Part shown: piece after piece, positions 43,827-53,435 of the stretch | Numbering within the stretch: the stretch's first letter is position 1 | How the letters are laid out: every line of letters starts with the position of its first letter | DNA from: DASQZK01 sp963809925 | Lineage (GTDB): Bacteria > Bacteroidota > Bacteroidia > Bacteroidales > GCA-2748055 | Assembly: GCA_963809925.1 (NCBI GenBank) | Contig: CAWELH010000010.1 | Span: 372,001 to 436,000, forward strand | Length of the DNA: 64,000 bases | Direction of reading: 5' to 3' | Made by a program: the position numbers and the translations under genes | Notes under the pieces: generated by a model | What the model was told of the DNA's origin: nothing | Database searches by the model: none | Seen by the model: only the letters and a program-made list of their open reading frames with translations

Positions 43827-44588
43827 TTATTTATTTCTGCTGAGCGGGCCTGCAGCGGCAAGGTCGAGATACCAATGAATATTTCCCGCAGGACGCACGT
43901 GATAAGCTGGGTAATTCATAGCTTTTTCAGCATCCGAGAATATATCTTTAACAATTTCGCTTTTTCTTTTACCGGTTACAAGAAAGAGGACATTTCGGGC
44001 ATTGTTGATGACACGGCCGGTAATCGTGATTCGTGACTGGCCCGACTCCGGATGATTCGTTACCACCACAAGATCCTGCGTTTCAAACAAGGAAAGATAT
44101 TCAGGAAAAATTGAGGCCGTATGGCCGTCTTCTCCTATGCCGAGTAATATTAAATCAAAAACGGGAAGTCCGTTTTTCATTGGCATCTTCGTTAGAAGGT
44201 CTCCGTAGCGCTTTGCTTCTTCCTCCGGCATCGATTCTCCTTTTACGCGTTGAATATTCCCAGGCGGTATTTTTAACCGGTTAAACCAAAACCTGGTCGC
44301 ATTTCCATAATTGCTCTGTTCATCAACGGGAGGCACACAACGTTCATCTCCCCAGTAGAATTTCATTCTTCTGAGAAGGAAGGGTGAGCCCCAGCCTTCT
44401 GGTGTTGATTTGAATATATTTAGAGGGGTGGAACCTCCTGACATGGCAATGAAGAAATCATTCCCGTTTCCTGCTGCCCTCAAGGTTTCCATTGAGAGAT
44501 AGCGGAGGAATGCAGTTGTCATTCCCCCTGCCTTGTCAAATATTTCCGTGGTGACAATATTCTTATAATTCACAGTATATGCCGTCAT
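43827..44588 (-). CDS. pgl: 6-phosphogluconolactonase
   Basis: 253 aa, DevB/SOL type. It hydrolyses 6-phosphogluconolactone, second step of the oxidative pentose phosphate pathway. Motifs: FIAMSGGSTPLNIFK near the N-terminus, FYWGDERCVPP in the middle, and LILLGIGEDGHTASIFP, all typical of the family. It overlaps the end of zwf by 26 bp, so the two successive enzymes are cotranscribed. No gnd gene is in the window. Confidence 0.95.
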   Translation of the reverse strand: MTAYTVNYKNIVTTEIFDKAGGMTTAFLRYLSMETLRAAGNGNDFFIAMSGGSTPLNIFKSTPEGWGSPFLLRRMKFYWGDERCVPPVDEQSNYGNATRFWFNRLKIPPGNIQRVKGESMPEEEAKRYGDLLTKMPMKNGLPVFDLILLGIGEDGHTASIFPEYLSLFETQDLVVVTNHPESGQSRITITGRVINNARNVLFLVTGKRKSEIVKDIFSDAEKAMNYPAYHVRPAGNIHWYLDLAAAGPLSRNK

Positions 44589-46083
44589 CAGACAAATTTT
44601 TACATGGGTATCGCCAGGTCATATCAGGTTCTTCAATGAGTGTATCGGCGACTTCAGGACCCCAGGTACCTGCAGGGTAACCGTAAAGGGGTAGTGCGGA
44701 ATTTCCAGCCCAAAGCTTTAGTACCGGCTCAATGAATTTCCAGGTTGTTTCCACCGCATCACCACGTGAGTAAAGGGTAGGATCATTTACCATGCAGTCA
44801 TGAAGAAGTCGCTCATAAGCCTCTGGCAGGCGTTTGTCGGATAGTGAAGCATAATGGAAATCCATATTTACAGTTTGCACTTTAAAACCAGCGCCTGGTA
44901 CCTTCATTCCGAATTTCATCAGAATACCTTCATCAGGTTGTATCCTGATAATCAATTTATTGGACCCATTCCTGTCCCCCTTGCTGTCACTGAAGATATG
45001 CTGAGGTGTAGGCTTAAAATGAATGACGATCTCCGTGACTTTTGTAGGCAGGCATTTTCCTGTTCTGATATAAAAAGGAACGCCATTCCACCGCCAGTTG
45101 TCGATATAAAATTTCATGGCCACAAAAGTTTCTGTACGTGAAGCTTTATCTACACCTTCCTCGTCTCTGTAACCTGAAATTTTTTCACCCCGAACCTTGC
45201 TCTCAGAGTATTGTCCCCGGATCACATTCGATATGATATCTTCCTTACTGAGAGGTCGCAATGACTGAAATACCTTTACCATTTCATTTCTTATCGATGT
45301 AGCATCGTCATTTACCGGAGGTTCCATGGCAACCAGGCCGACAAGCTGCAGCAGGTGATTTTGGACCATATCCCTCAATGCCCCGGAATGGTCGTAGTAC
45401 CCGCCACGCTTCCCTACACCAATAGATTCGGCACTCGTAATTTCCACATGATTGATATAATTACGATTCCATAACGGCTCATAAATATTGTTTGAAAAAC
45501 GGGTCACCAGAATATTCTGAACCGTTTCCTTTCCAAGGTAGTGATCGATACGGTAAATCTGATCCTCATTGAAGTGTTCCAGCAATTGGTTATTCAGTCT
45601 TTGTGCCGATGAGAGATCAGTACCGAACGGCTTTTCTATGATGATTTTATAACTTCGATGATTCAAACCGACGGCAGACAGATTTTTTGGGATGACTTCA
45701 TAAAGACTAGGCGGCGTGGCAAGATAAAACAGCAGATTGGTACCACAGGAGATTGATTTTTGCAGGTCTTCAACCGATGATTTTAATGTATGGTAGGAAT
45801 CACCGCTGTTGTAATTAATAGATTTATAATGAATTGAGTTAATAAATGACTGAGATATCTTCGTTCCCGGCGTAAATTCCAAAAGACCCTTTTTTATTTC
45901 TTGCCGGAAGGAGCTGTCATTCAATTTGGTTCGGCCAAGCCCGAGAATAGCAAACTGATCCGGCATTAGTCCCTGCTCGAACAGGTTATTAAGTGCCGGG
46001 ATCAATTTTCGTCTTGTAAGATCACCCGATGCGCCAAAAATAATGATCAGGTGATTTTCAGGTTTTTGCATCTGATGTACCAT
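44563..46083 (-). CDS. zwf: Glucose-6-phosphate 1-dehydrogenase
   Basis: 506 aa. It oxidises glucose 6-phosphate to the lactone with NADP. Nucleotide-binding GASGDLTRRKLIPAL at the N-terminus and active-site motif RIDHYLGKETVQN in the middle, then the substrate domain. Start is ATG 46083; ATG 46071 (MQKPENH) is an alternative. The stretch just before 46083 forms a 9-bp hairpin (46085-46113) that would touch the start codon. The gene is first in a zwf-pgl operon and follows the SRPBCC gene by 57 bp. Confidence 0.95.
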   Translation of the reverse strand: MVHQMQKPENHLIIIFGASGDLTRRKLIPALNNLFEQGLMPDQFAILGLGRTKLNDSSFRQEIKKGLLEFTPGTKISQSFINSIHYKSINYNSGDSYHTLKSSVEDLQKSISCGTNLLFYLATPPSLYEVIPKNLSAVGLNHRSYKIIIEKPFGTDLSSAQRLNNQLLEHFNEDQIYRIDHYLGKETVQNILVTRFSNNIYEPLWNRNYINHVEITSAESIGVGKRGGYYDHSGALRDMVQNHLLQLVGLVAMEPPVNDDATSIRNEMVKVFQSLRPLSKEDIISNVIRGQYSESKVRGEKISGYRDEEGVDKASRTETFVAMKFYIDNWRWNGVPFYIRTGKCLPTKVTEIVIHFKPTPQHIFSDSKGDRNGSNKLIIRIQPDEGILMKFGMKVPGAGFKVQTVNMDFHYASLSDKRLPEAYERLLHDCMVNDPTLYSRGDAVETTWKFIEPVLKLWAGNSALPLYGYPAGTWGPEVADTLIEEPDMTWRYPCKNLSDDGIYCEL

Positions 46084-46084
46084 T

Positions 46085-46113
46085 GGTGTTTACGATGTTT
46101 ACAGGTAAACACC
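46085..46113. promoter_or_regulatory. Inverted repeat abutting the zwf start codon
   Basis: GGTGTTTAC (46085-46093) and GTAAACACC (46105-46113) are perfectly complementary, and a further GTTTAC lies in the loop. It begins one base from the zwf ATG. It may be an operator or an mRNA hairpin that hides the ribosome site. No U-tract follows, so it does not look like a terminator. Confidence 0.4.
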
Positions 46114-46140
46114 GGTAATATGAGCAGGTTCAGAAAAAAT

Positions 46141-46665
46141 TCAGTTCATCAGTACATTTTGCAAATTGTCGAGACCGTGGCGGAAATCTTTTCTCATCAT
46201 CGAAGGCATAAGAAGTCCAAACCACCGTTCCATCGGGTATTTCATATCGTGCATTTCCATATACCAGCTTACCTTGGTACCTCCTGAAACCCCTTCGAAA
46301 TTAAAACCTCCCTCCGATTTACCCTGCTCCGCGAAATCAAGCAGGAAGTGGACATTCTGATAGGGCTTGTTTTTAAGGATGGTAAGGGTACCTGTGCCTA
46401 CAACCGGCCCTTCCCAACTGTATGAAGCGCCTTCACCCTCCGAAGGTCCGTGGAAAGTTACTTTCATATCGGGGTCCATCTCCGACCACGGAGACCATTT
46501 TTCCCAGTTTCTAAGGTCATTTACCTGTGTGTATGCAGCCACCGGATCGGTCGGTATGACTTTGGTTTCTTCAAAATACACATTTTTGGGAAGGAAAATT
46601 CCTACGATAAAAAATACCAGTACCAGCGAAAGCAGGATAATACCAATAATTTTCAGGACTTTCAT
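46141..46665 (-). CDS. SRPBCC-family protein with N-terminal membrane helix
   Basis: 174 aa. An N-terminal hydrophobic helix (IIGIILLSLVLVFFIVGIFL) anchors a polyketide-cyclase/START-like domain (VNDLRNWEKWSPWSEMDPDM, then GPVVGTGTLTI and GLDNLQNVL). These domains bind hydrophobic ligands. No specific role is evident. Same strand as zwf, possibly in one transcript. Confidence 0.88.
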   Translation of the reverse strand: MKVLKIIGIILLSLVLVFFIVGIFLPKNVYFEETKVIPTDPVAAYTQVNDLRNWEKWSPWSEMDPDMKVTFHGPSEGEGASYSWEGPVVGTGTLTILKNKPYQNVHFLLDFAEQGKSEGGFNFEGVSGGTKVSWYMEMHDMKYPMERWFGLLMPSMMRKDFRHGLDNLQNVLMN

Positions 46666-46746
46666 GACAAATAGTTTTTAATTAGACCAGATAAGCAAAG
46701 TTACATGCTTTTCTGAAATCTTGTATCAGGAATTTGACAAAATCAC

Positions 46747-47619
46747 CTAATTGTCTGATGAATAGTCAGGTACAATACGACTTGCCGTATCGGCTGAATA
46801 GGCGGTAAAGAATCCCAGGGCGTCATTGCTGATGTTACCGATAATATTTGCAGGAGGCCCTGAAAAGAGCGGGTTGTTCCCGAATGATTCGGACTGGGCG
46901 TCTTGAATAAAATTAAAAAAGGCTTCGGTAATACCATCGATCTCGAAGGTAATTGTATCACCAGGATAAGCCTTTTCCGAGCCGTTATCATCGCTCAGGT
47001 ATTGAGCCGTAATGCCGTAGGTGAAATTACCGTTAAAAAGATCGTCGTTCTGAACAATGTATTCTGTGAGTGTATCGGTAAGCAGAATGCCGTTCTTCCA
47101 GGCTTTGAATGAGTAAAAATTTCGGACATCGCCGGGATCTTTAGCCCAAACCTGAACTTCCCAACCGGAGGTAAATGAATTTTCCGAATACTTAAGAGTA
47201 ATACTGTCCAGCGGATTGACATCCGGCAGATAGGATTCGGCCTGATACGTCTCATAATTCCCATCCCCATTGATATCAACATGTTCAATAGTCAGCCTGT
47301 ATGTTCTTCCGGCCACCCCAAAATAACCGTCCTTTGTCTGGTAAACTCCTTTTAACGTATCACTTTCAGTCAGTTCAGTAGTATCTATCCCGTCTGTCAG
47401 ATAAACATAAGCGCCGGAAACAGGCGGTAAAGCGTGATTAATAAAGTAATCCTCAGATGAATTCAAAACGACCTGCTGCTTCCCTGGAACAGTGGTTACT
47501 TCGCCATATACAACGAGATGCTTGTAGGTGCTGTCGAGCATAATATTGTCAATGGGTTCCGTGCAGGAGCCAGCGACGATCATAATTGAAATACCAAAAA
47601 TCCTCAGAAACGACCTCAT
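46747..47619 (-). CDS. DUF4249 lipoprotein
   Basis: 290 aa. Lipoprotein signal ending MIVAGSC, followed by TEPID. The rest matches the DUF4249 pattern in Bacteroidota: VVYGEVTTVPGKQQVVLNSS, then VSGAYVYLTDG and GVAGRTYRLTI. DUF4249 proteins are nearly always encoded next to a TonB-dependent receptor, as here, where the receptor stop is four bases upstream. It is probably a surface-exposed partner in uptake of an unknown substrate. Confidence 0.9.
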   Translation of the reverse strand: MRSFLRIFGISIMIVAGSCTEPIDNIMLDSTYKHLVVYGEVTTVPGKQQVVLNSSEDYFINHALPPVSGAYVYLTDGIDTTELTESDTLKGVYQTKDGYFGVAGRTYRLTIEHVDINGDGNYETYQAESYLPDVNPLDSITLKYSENSFTSGWEVQVWAKDPGDVRNFYSFKAWKNGILLTDTLTEYIVQNDDLFNGNFTYGITAQYLSDDNGSEKAYPGDTITFEIDGITEAFFNFIQDAQSESFGNNPLFSGPPANIIGNISNDALGFFTAYSADTASRIVPDYSSDN

Positions 47620-47623
47620 CGCA

Positions 47624-49966
47624 TTAAAATTTAAAATTATATGTAATTGCTGGTATTACTGAAAAAAGGTAGGTCTTCTCCGCATATGTTTTCTCCGGAT
47701 TATCTTCATCCTGTACAAAGTTTATGGCCCAGGTATTCTTTCTTCCATAGGCATTATAAACAGAAAAATTCCATTCTGAATGCCATAATTTACCTGGCTT
47801 ATCTTTCCCCTTGAGTGTAATTGAAACGTCGAGCCTGTGGTAATTTTCAAAACGGTATTCATTTCGTTTAGAATACACGGGTAGGACTTTACCCAGAATC
47901 TCATACCGGCCTACAGGGAAGGTATATGGAGGTCCGGATGTGAAAATCCAGTTAACGCCCATCTCCAGCCTGTTACTCAGTCGGTAATTGATTACAACTG
48001 CAATATCGTTTGGCTTATCATAGGGTGAATTGTATGCTGCGTCGTTATTAATACCTTTGATTTGTCTTTTCGATCTTGAAAGTGTGTAACTGATCCAGCC
48101 GTTCAAATCTTTTTTGTCGAGCCTGATGAGAAATTCGGCACCATACGCCCATCCCCTCCCTGTACGAAGCTCACCTTCCAGTTCCGGGTTCAGGAGAAGC
48201 GCCGCATGATCTTTAAAGTCGATAGTATGGTGCATGGATTTATAATACAGTTCCACCGAGGTCTGAATTGTATGCTGACCGAAATCCTTAAAATACCCGG
48301 CTGAGACCTGGTCAGAGATTTGGGGTCTGACATTCGGGCTAGCCGGAAACCAGATGGCGAGTGGTGTGCCTGCAACTGAATTTTCAGCCAGTTGCATATA
48401 CTGCGCTGTCCTGGAATAGGAAAATTTTACCGAGTTGTTGTCATCAATGGCATAATTTGCGCCCAATCGTGGTTCCAGGGCGGCATAGGTATTAAATATT
48501 TTCCCTGAAGGGTAAACGGTTGAATCCGTCTTTTCATAGGCGGCATCAAAATGATAAAGAGTGGCTCTTCCTATATTCTGAAAAGCTGAAAGCCGCAATC
48601 CGTATTTCACCGACCATTTATAACCGAGTTTCTCCTCACCCATTGCATAGATGCCGTGTTCCAGCGCATAATTGTCAGGTATTTTAAAGGAGATAAACGC
48701 ACTTTCCGCACTATTGCTTTTTGTGTTTCCCGGATTTAGCTGGTGGAATGTGCTGCTGAATCCGAATTTAAACGTTGTAAGTGGGTTTGCATAGGAGGTG
48801 AAATCTGCCTTGATGCTGTAATCCTGAAGGTTTGAGCGCCATTCGAACGAATTTGGCTGACTCTTAGGTGTCCCAAGGAAATAATCGTAATAGGTGCTTA
48901 TGATCGTGAAGTTGCTAAATATTTTAGGTGAAAACAGATGATTCCACCTCGCTGTCAACGTACGGTTGCCGTAATGCATTCCTGCGAACTGATTTTCGAA
49001 GACATCACGTCCAAAGTATCCTGAGATAAAAAGGCGGTTTTTATCATTAATAATATGATTGATCTTTGCATTGAGATCATAGAAAAAAAGCTTATTGTCG
49101 CGGATATCCGGATTCTTCAGTAAGGGCAGGAAAAGGTCGGCATAAAATCGACGTCCCGCTACAAGGAATGAAGTTTTGTCCTTGACAATCGGTCCTTCCA
49201 GTGTCAAACGGCTCGAGATCAGCCCCAGTCCGCCTGTTCCGCCGAACTTCTTCGTAGATCCTTCCTTCATTCTGACATCAAGCAGAGAAGAAAGCCGTCC
49301 GCCACTACTGGCAGGGATATCTCCTTTATAAAGCGTGACGTCTTTGATGGCGTCATTATTGAAAACAGAAAAGAAGCCAAGAAAATGTGATGCATTGTAA
49401 ACGGTGGCCTCATCCAACAGGATAAGGTTCTGATCTGTGCTCCCTCCTCTGACACTGAAACTTGAGGTGCCCTCTGATGCTGCCTGTACACCCGGTAACA
49501 TCTGAATGGATTTGATCACATCCACCTCACCCATGAATGCAGGGATTTTTCGGATTGACTGAATCGGTAATTCAATGGTCCCGGTTTCAAGACTTGTGAT
49601 GTTGTGGTTCTTCCGGCGAGTGCTCACTTCCACTTCTTCAAGCTGCTCTGCATTTTCCGCTAGATAGATATTCAGGATTGTATCAGCATTGAGATCAATC
49701 ATCTTCTCCATGGCTGTATACCCGATATAAGAATATGTAAGACTATACATCCCTGGAGCAAGGGTAAGAGAGTAATAACCGTACTGGTTGGTGATGGAGC
49801 CACTACTGAGCTTTTTTACGAAAACATTGGCCCCTATAAGTTCTTCTCCGGTTCCTGCGTCTCTTACATAGCCGGATACTGTTACAGAAGGAGCCTTAGC
49901 AGCTTCAACAGCTCGCAGCGATAAAGCTAAACAAAACAAAATTGTCAGTAAATAGATCCTTTTCAT
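47624..49966 (-). CDS. TonB-dependent receptor paired with DUF4249 lipoprotein
   Basis: 780 aa. Signal peptide MKRIYLLTILFCLALSLRAVEA, then a CarboxypepD_reg-like domain (VSGYVRDAGTGEELIGANVFV), a plug (about 115-225, with SVRGGSTDQNLILLDEATVY) and an outer-membrane barrel ending in ITYNFKF with a terminal phenylalanine. The first gene of a two-gene operon with the DUF4249 lipoprotein. No SusD-like gene is present. Substrate unknown. Confidence 0.92.
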   Translation of the reverse strand: MKRIYLLTILFCLALSLRAVEAAKAPSVTVSGYVRDAGTGEELIGANVFVKKLSSGSITNQYGYYSLTLAPGMYSLTYSYIGYTAMEKMIDLNADTILNIYLAENAEQLEEVEVSTRRKNHNITSLETGTIELPIQSIRKIPAFMGEVDVIKSIQMLPGVQAASEGTSSFSVRGGSTDQNLILLDEATVYNASHFLGFFSVFNNDAIKDVTLYKGDIPASSGGRLSSLLDVRMKEGSTKKFGGTGGLGLISSRLTLEGPIVKDKTSFLVAGRRFYADLFLPLLKNPDIRDNKLFFYDLNAKINHIINDKNRLFISGYFGRDVFENQFAGMHYGNRTLTARWNHLFSPKIFSNFTIISTYYDYFLGTPKSQPNSFEWRSNLQDYSIKADFTSYANPLTTFKFGFSSTFHQLNPGNTKSNSAESAFISFKIPDNYALEHGIYAMGEEKLGYKWSVKYGLRLSAFQNIGRATLYHFDAAYEKTDSTVYPSGKIFNTYAALEPRLGANYAIDDNNSVKFSYSRTAQYMQLAENSVAGTPLAIWFPASPNVRPQISDQVSAGYFKDFGQHTIQTSVELYYKSMHHTIDFKDHAALLLNPELEGELRTGRGWAYGAEFLIRLDKKDLNGWISYTLSRSKRQIKGINNDAAYNSPYDKPNDIAVVINYRLSNRLEMGVNWIFTSGPPYTFPVGRYEILGKVLPVYSKRNEYRFENYHRLDVSITLKGKDKPGKLWHSEWNFSVYNAYGRKNTWAINFVQDEDNPEKTYAEKTYLFSVIPAITYNFKF

Positions 49967-50329
49967 ACAGGCTGGAAAATGTCGTTAGTAACCGGTGTTC
50001 TATCCTTAACAAAATACCGGCCAAAAAAGATCAATTCACTAAATGCATGTGATAATAATCGTTTCAGGACATAAATTCAGTTGCAACAACAGTAGACTGA
50101 CAATCCGTCAAACTCTTATAAAAACTAAACTGTATCCAGAATTTAGTTGTCAAAATTGACACAGGACAACCATGTAATACAAGTTGTCCTGTGTTTTTGA
50201 ATTGGTAAAAGCTTCCCGATGTATTTGAGATTGCCAATTTTCGGTGTGAAAATTTTTAATCCCTCACTACCACTTTTCTATGAACGCTACTCTCACCGGA
50301 AATTTTCTGTTGTTTCGTTTGACATGTCG
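49967..50329. other. Intergenic region between two receptor genes
   Basis: 363 bp without a gene. Apart from the hairpin and palindrome at 50148-50198 I see nothing. The part next to the upstream receptor start (49967-50100) should hold its promoter, but no clear TAnnTTTG is visible there. Confidence 0.5.
50148..50198. terminator. Intergenic palindrome followed by a terminator-like hairpin
   Basis: CACAGGACAAC (50160-50170) pairs perfectly with GTTGTCCTGTG (50183-50193), followed by five T on the plus strand. Just upstream is a 14-bp palindrome, TGTCAAAATTGACA (50148-50161), overlapping the stem by two bases. The nearest genes on both sides run on the minus strand, so it most likely ends the receptor transcript from 50330, although the better T-run is on the plus strand. 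Confidence 0.55.
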
Positions 50330-52816
50330 TTAAAAAACCTCACCCTCTCCACTCATGTCCTGACCTTCGCCGTTTTGCATATCCTGCCGTCTCTGCTTGA
50401 AATTATTGAGTTTATAACTCAAAGAGAGCATAATAACTCTTGGTTCATGGCTATACTTCATATATGTACTGAAAGATTCTCCATAGGAGGTGGATATATG
50501 TTTCGCGCTTCCCAGCAGGTCCCTGATCTGCAGGGTTGCTGATAGCTTTCTGTCAAGAAAATCGTGTCGCACTGCAACGTTATTCCACATGTATCCCTCT
50601 TCCTTACCCTGAATTGTGACTGAAGGGCCACCATAGAATGCCTGTACCTGGAGTCTTGTCTTGGTGGAGAAGTTAACCGTTACATTTAGCCTAGAATCCC
50701 AGTTGGTACTTTCACGGGAGATATTAAGTCCTTCCAGTTTACCTTTTTCGGAATACCGGTACAATGATCCGCTAAGATTGAGTTCCAGCCATTTAAGTTG
50801 GGCATAATTGATCATAAGTTCAGCACCGAGTGAGTTATCCGTGGCTACATTTCCATAGGTGTGCAACAGGATAAGGTTACTCTGGTCGTAAACCTGAATT
50901 ATGCGATCGATCTTATCGATGGTGTTTTTATAGTAAGCTTCGAGAGAGATGAAGGACGTACCAAAAGTTTTCTGATATCCAAGCTCATAAGAATTCAGGT
51001 ATTCAGGATTGATGTTGGGATCCCCCTTCCTTACCGTATGCGCATCGATGTAAGTGATAAAGGGTTCAAGATACCATCCTCTTGGACGATTAATCCTTCG
51101 GCTATAGGAGAGCATGACCTGGTGGCCATTTTCAAAATTACGTGCCAGGTGGAGGGTCGGAAAGAGATCAAATCGGTTGATCGTATTTGCCGTTGATACT
51201 CTGTCGTCTTTAATACGACGATCGGTGTATTCACCGCGTAATCCGGCCTGAAACTGATAATTTCCAATTTTATTCCCATACGTTGTATATACCGCCTGAA
51301 TATCCCTAAAAAACTTGTTGCCTGTGGTATATAAAGGGTCGAGGGTCCAGATATCGCTCTCAGGCTGATACCTGTAAAAGCTGAAGGCCTCATATTCATC
51401 ATCGACCCTAGCCTGGTAGCCTGCCTGGAAGCGTCCGTTTTCTCCAAGGGGTTTCGTATAGTCAATTTGCGCGCGGAATTCGTTCTCATCACCCGGAGAG
51501 GTAGATTTGGTACCAAAAGTAGATGTGTCTGAATTGCTTTCATGAATGCGGAAATCGCTGTCTGTGGCATATTCAAACTGATGGTCCCAGTCGTTTCCAT
51601 TCTGTTTCGAATAGTTGGCGAATGCGACAAGCTCATGGCCCTTATCATCAAATTTATGCGTATATGACAAGTTCGTATTAAAATAATTGCCGCCATGGGA
51701 ACTTTCGCTGGTACTTCTGGTATAGCTGTCCATTGTACCGGCATCACCATAATATCTGATTTTCTGGATTCCTCCGAATGAGAATGAATGGTCACCAATT
51801 TCACCCGACAGTGATAATGTATTCTTGTCATTCAGGTAATAATCGATACCCAGTTTGCCTTCCTTGCCCTCCCTGTGCATGTTCCTTTCACCAAATTTAT
51901 AGGTATTGCTCGTGGTACTGTCGGATGTTAGTGAACTTTTATACACAAAGGAACCATTATACTGATTGTTCTGATAGGTGAGACCCCCGTAAACATTATA
52001 TTTTTTTGTCCGGTAACTAAGTAAGAAGTCCCCTGCATATTTATCTTGTGTCCCCAGTTTTGCATTAAATACTCCCGACAGACCCTGCAGTGCATTCTTT
52101 TTAGTGAGAATATTAATGATACCGGCCATACCGTCGGGATCAAATTTGGCGCTCGGGTTGGTAATGATTTCAATGTTTCTGATAGCACTTGCCGGTATTT
52201 GCTGCAAGGCATCCGAACCTGAAAGTGGTGTCGGTTTCCCGTCGATAAGGACGGTAAAACTGGAACTTCCACGGAGGCTCACATTTCCGTCAATATCTAC
52301 AGAGACGGATGGTGTGTTCTGCAAAACGTCGGCTGCTGTACCTGTCGCAGCGTTAATGTCCTGTCCAACACTGATCACTTTTCTGTCAATCTTGTATTCG
52401 ACACGCGCCTGGTTGGCCACCACTTCCACTTCATCCAGGTTCTGGGTAGCTTCCAAAAGGCTTATAGATCCTGCATCGAATGTATTTTTCTGGGGGGTGA
52501 TCATGACATTATTGATAAGCTTCTTATTGTAGCCCATAAAATTTGCCTCCAGATAGTACTTGCCAACGGGGACATCCCTGAGTGTAAAAGTACCATCCTC
52601 AGAAGAGATGCCGCCGGTAACAAGGGTGGAGTCTTTGGAACGATAGAGTGCAATACTGGCAAATTCCATTGGTCTTTTGGCTTTGCCATCCATAACCTGA
52701 CCCTTGATCGTTCCTTCAGGTGCAACGCCACTTCTGGATCCGCCATAGGATTGAGGTTGTGAATAAGCCGCAATAGAAATAAGGTACAGTATTCCAGCAA
52801 TAATATAATTTTTCAT
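50330..52816 (-). CDS. Outer-membrane beta-barrel receptor, TonB-dependent type
   Basis: About 828 aa. ATG 52816 opens a signal peptide (MKNYIIAGILYLISIAAYS, then QPQ). The frame continues 23 codons further to 52885, but that stretch is hydrophilic. A CarboxypepD_reg-like domain (GTIKGQVMDGKAKRPMEFA), a plug (about 120-230, with NVSLRGSSSFTVLIDGKPTP) and a barrel of the OMP_b-brl_3 kind follow. The C-terminal tail is polar (RRQDMQNGEGQDMSGEGEVF), as in many such proteins. No lipoprotein gene lies next to it. Substrate unknown. Confidence 0.9.
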   Translation of the reverse strand: MKNYIIAGILYLISIAAYSQPQSYGGSRSGVAPEGTIKGQVMDGKAKRPMEFASIALYRSKDSTLVTGGISSEDGTFTLRDVPVGKYYLEANFMGYNKKLINNVMITPQKNTFDAGSISLLEATQNLDEVEVVANQARVEYKIDRKVISVGQDINAATGTAADVLQNTPSVSVDIDGNVSLRGSSSFTVLIDGKPTPLSGSDALQQIPASAIRNIEIITNPSAKFDPDGMAGIINILTKKNALQGLSGVFNAKLGTQDKYAGDFLLSYRTKKYNVYGGLTYQNNQYNGSFVYKSSLTSDSTTSNTYKFGERNMHREGKEGKLGIDYYLNDKNTLSLSGEIGDHSFSFGGIQKIRYYGDAGTMDSYTRSTSESSHGGNYFNTNLSYTHKFDDKGHELVAFANYSKQNGNDWDHQFEYATDSDFRIHESNSDTSTFGTKSTSPGDENEFRAQIDYTKPLGENGRFQAGYQARVDDEYEAFSFYRYQPESDIWTLDPLYTTGNKFFRDIQAVYTTYGNKIGNYQFQAGLRGEYTDRRIKDDRVSTANTINRFDLFPTLHLARNFENGHQVMLSYSRRINRPRGWYLEPFITYIDAHTVRKGDPNINPEYLNSYELGYQKTFGTSFISLEAYYKNTIDKIDRIIQVYDQSNLILLHTYGNVATDNSLGAELMINYAQLKWLELNLSGSLYRYSEKGKLEGLNISRESTNWDSRLNVTVNFSTKTRLQVQAFYGGPSVTIQGKEEGYMWNNVAVRHDFLDRKLSATLQIRDLLGSAKHISTSYGESFSTYMKYSHEPRVIMLSLSYKLNNFKQRRQDMQNGEGQDMSGEGEVF

Positions 52817-53435
52817 TCTTTCTTTTTTGAGCGTTGGTTTTTGGTAAAAATCGGTCTCAGCGGATTCTTTCTGCTTCATGTCCATCCTTTCTGAGGTCAG
52901 GCACCTTCTGTTATTATACTAGCTTAGACAACTCATTCAAGTTATTTATTCAACATGATGCAGAAAAAATTGTTTAGGGATCAATTTTTATGATATGTAG
53001 CTGAAAATTAGAATATACCGATAAAAAAAATATTCCATGTGAATGCCGGTAGTTGTGAAACGTCCTGTTTATCTGTTATACATCGCGTCGATCAGGCCAG
53101 ACTTCCGTTATTGCGGTGACAAAGAAGCACGTTATTTGTGAGTTAGTTAAAAAAGAGTTAATCACGGATACAGATCGCAACGTCACTTCCTGAAGGTGTA
53201 ATATGGACAGCTACCTTATTCCAAATTGCCTCTGTACTATTTCCTTTCGGTGTTCCTTAAACTCCGTTCTACAATATTTAGGAGCGTACCATAGCTTCTG
53301 TGGTGCCTTTGGAGAATGCAGCGAAATAGCTCTAAAGAAGGGCAATTTCGAATTGAGAAGTGTATGATTAACGATTCCCGGTAGCCCGAAGATAATGTAA
53401 GCCTGATTTGGGATGTTATCCCGAATTCGAACAGG
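52817..53435. other. Intergenic region without a convincing gene
   Basis: About 620 bp between the receptor start and leuA. A 54-codon frame on the plus strand (53203-53367) begins MDSYLIPNCLC, has five cysteines and a GAAGGTG sequence upstream of its ATG, but has no recognisable relatives and unlike-neighbour codon use. I see no tRNA, terminator or -7 box I would trust. Confidence 0.4.

Noticed and set aside
51031..51831. A 266-codon minus-strand frame inside the receptor gene
   Set aside because: It is in another frame of the receptor gene whose translation is clearly the real one (signal peptide, plug, barrel).
53203..53367. 54-codon cysteine-rich plus-strand frame
   Set aside because: No known relatives, promoter or terminator. 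Length is within chance for this region.
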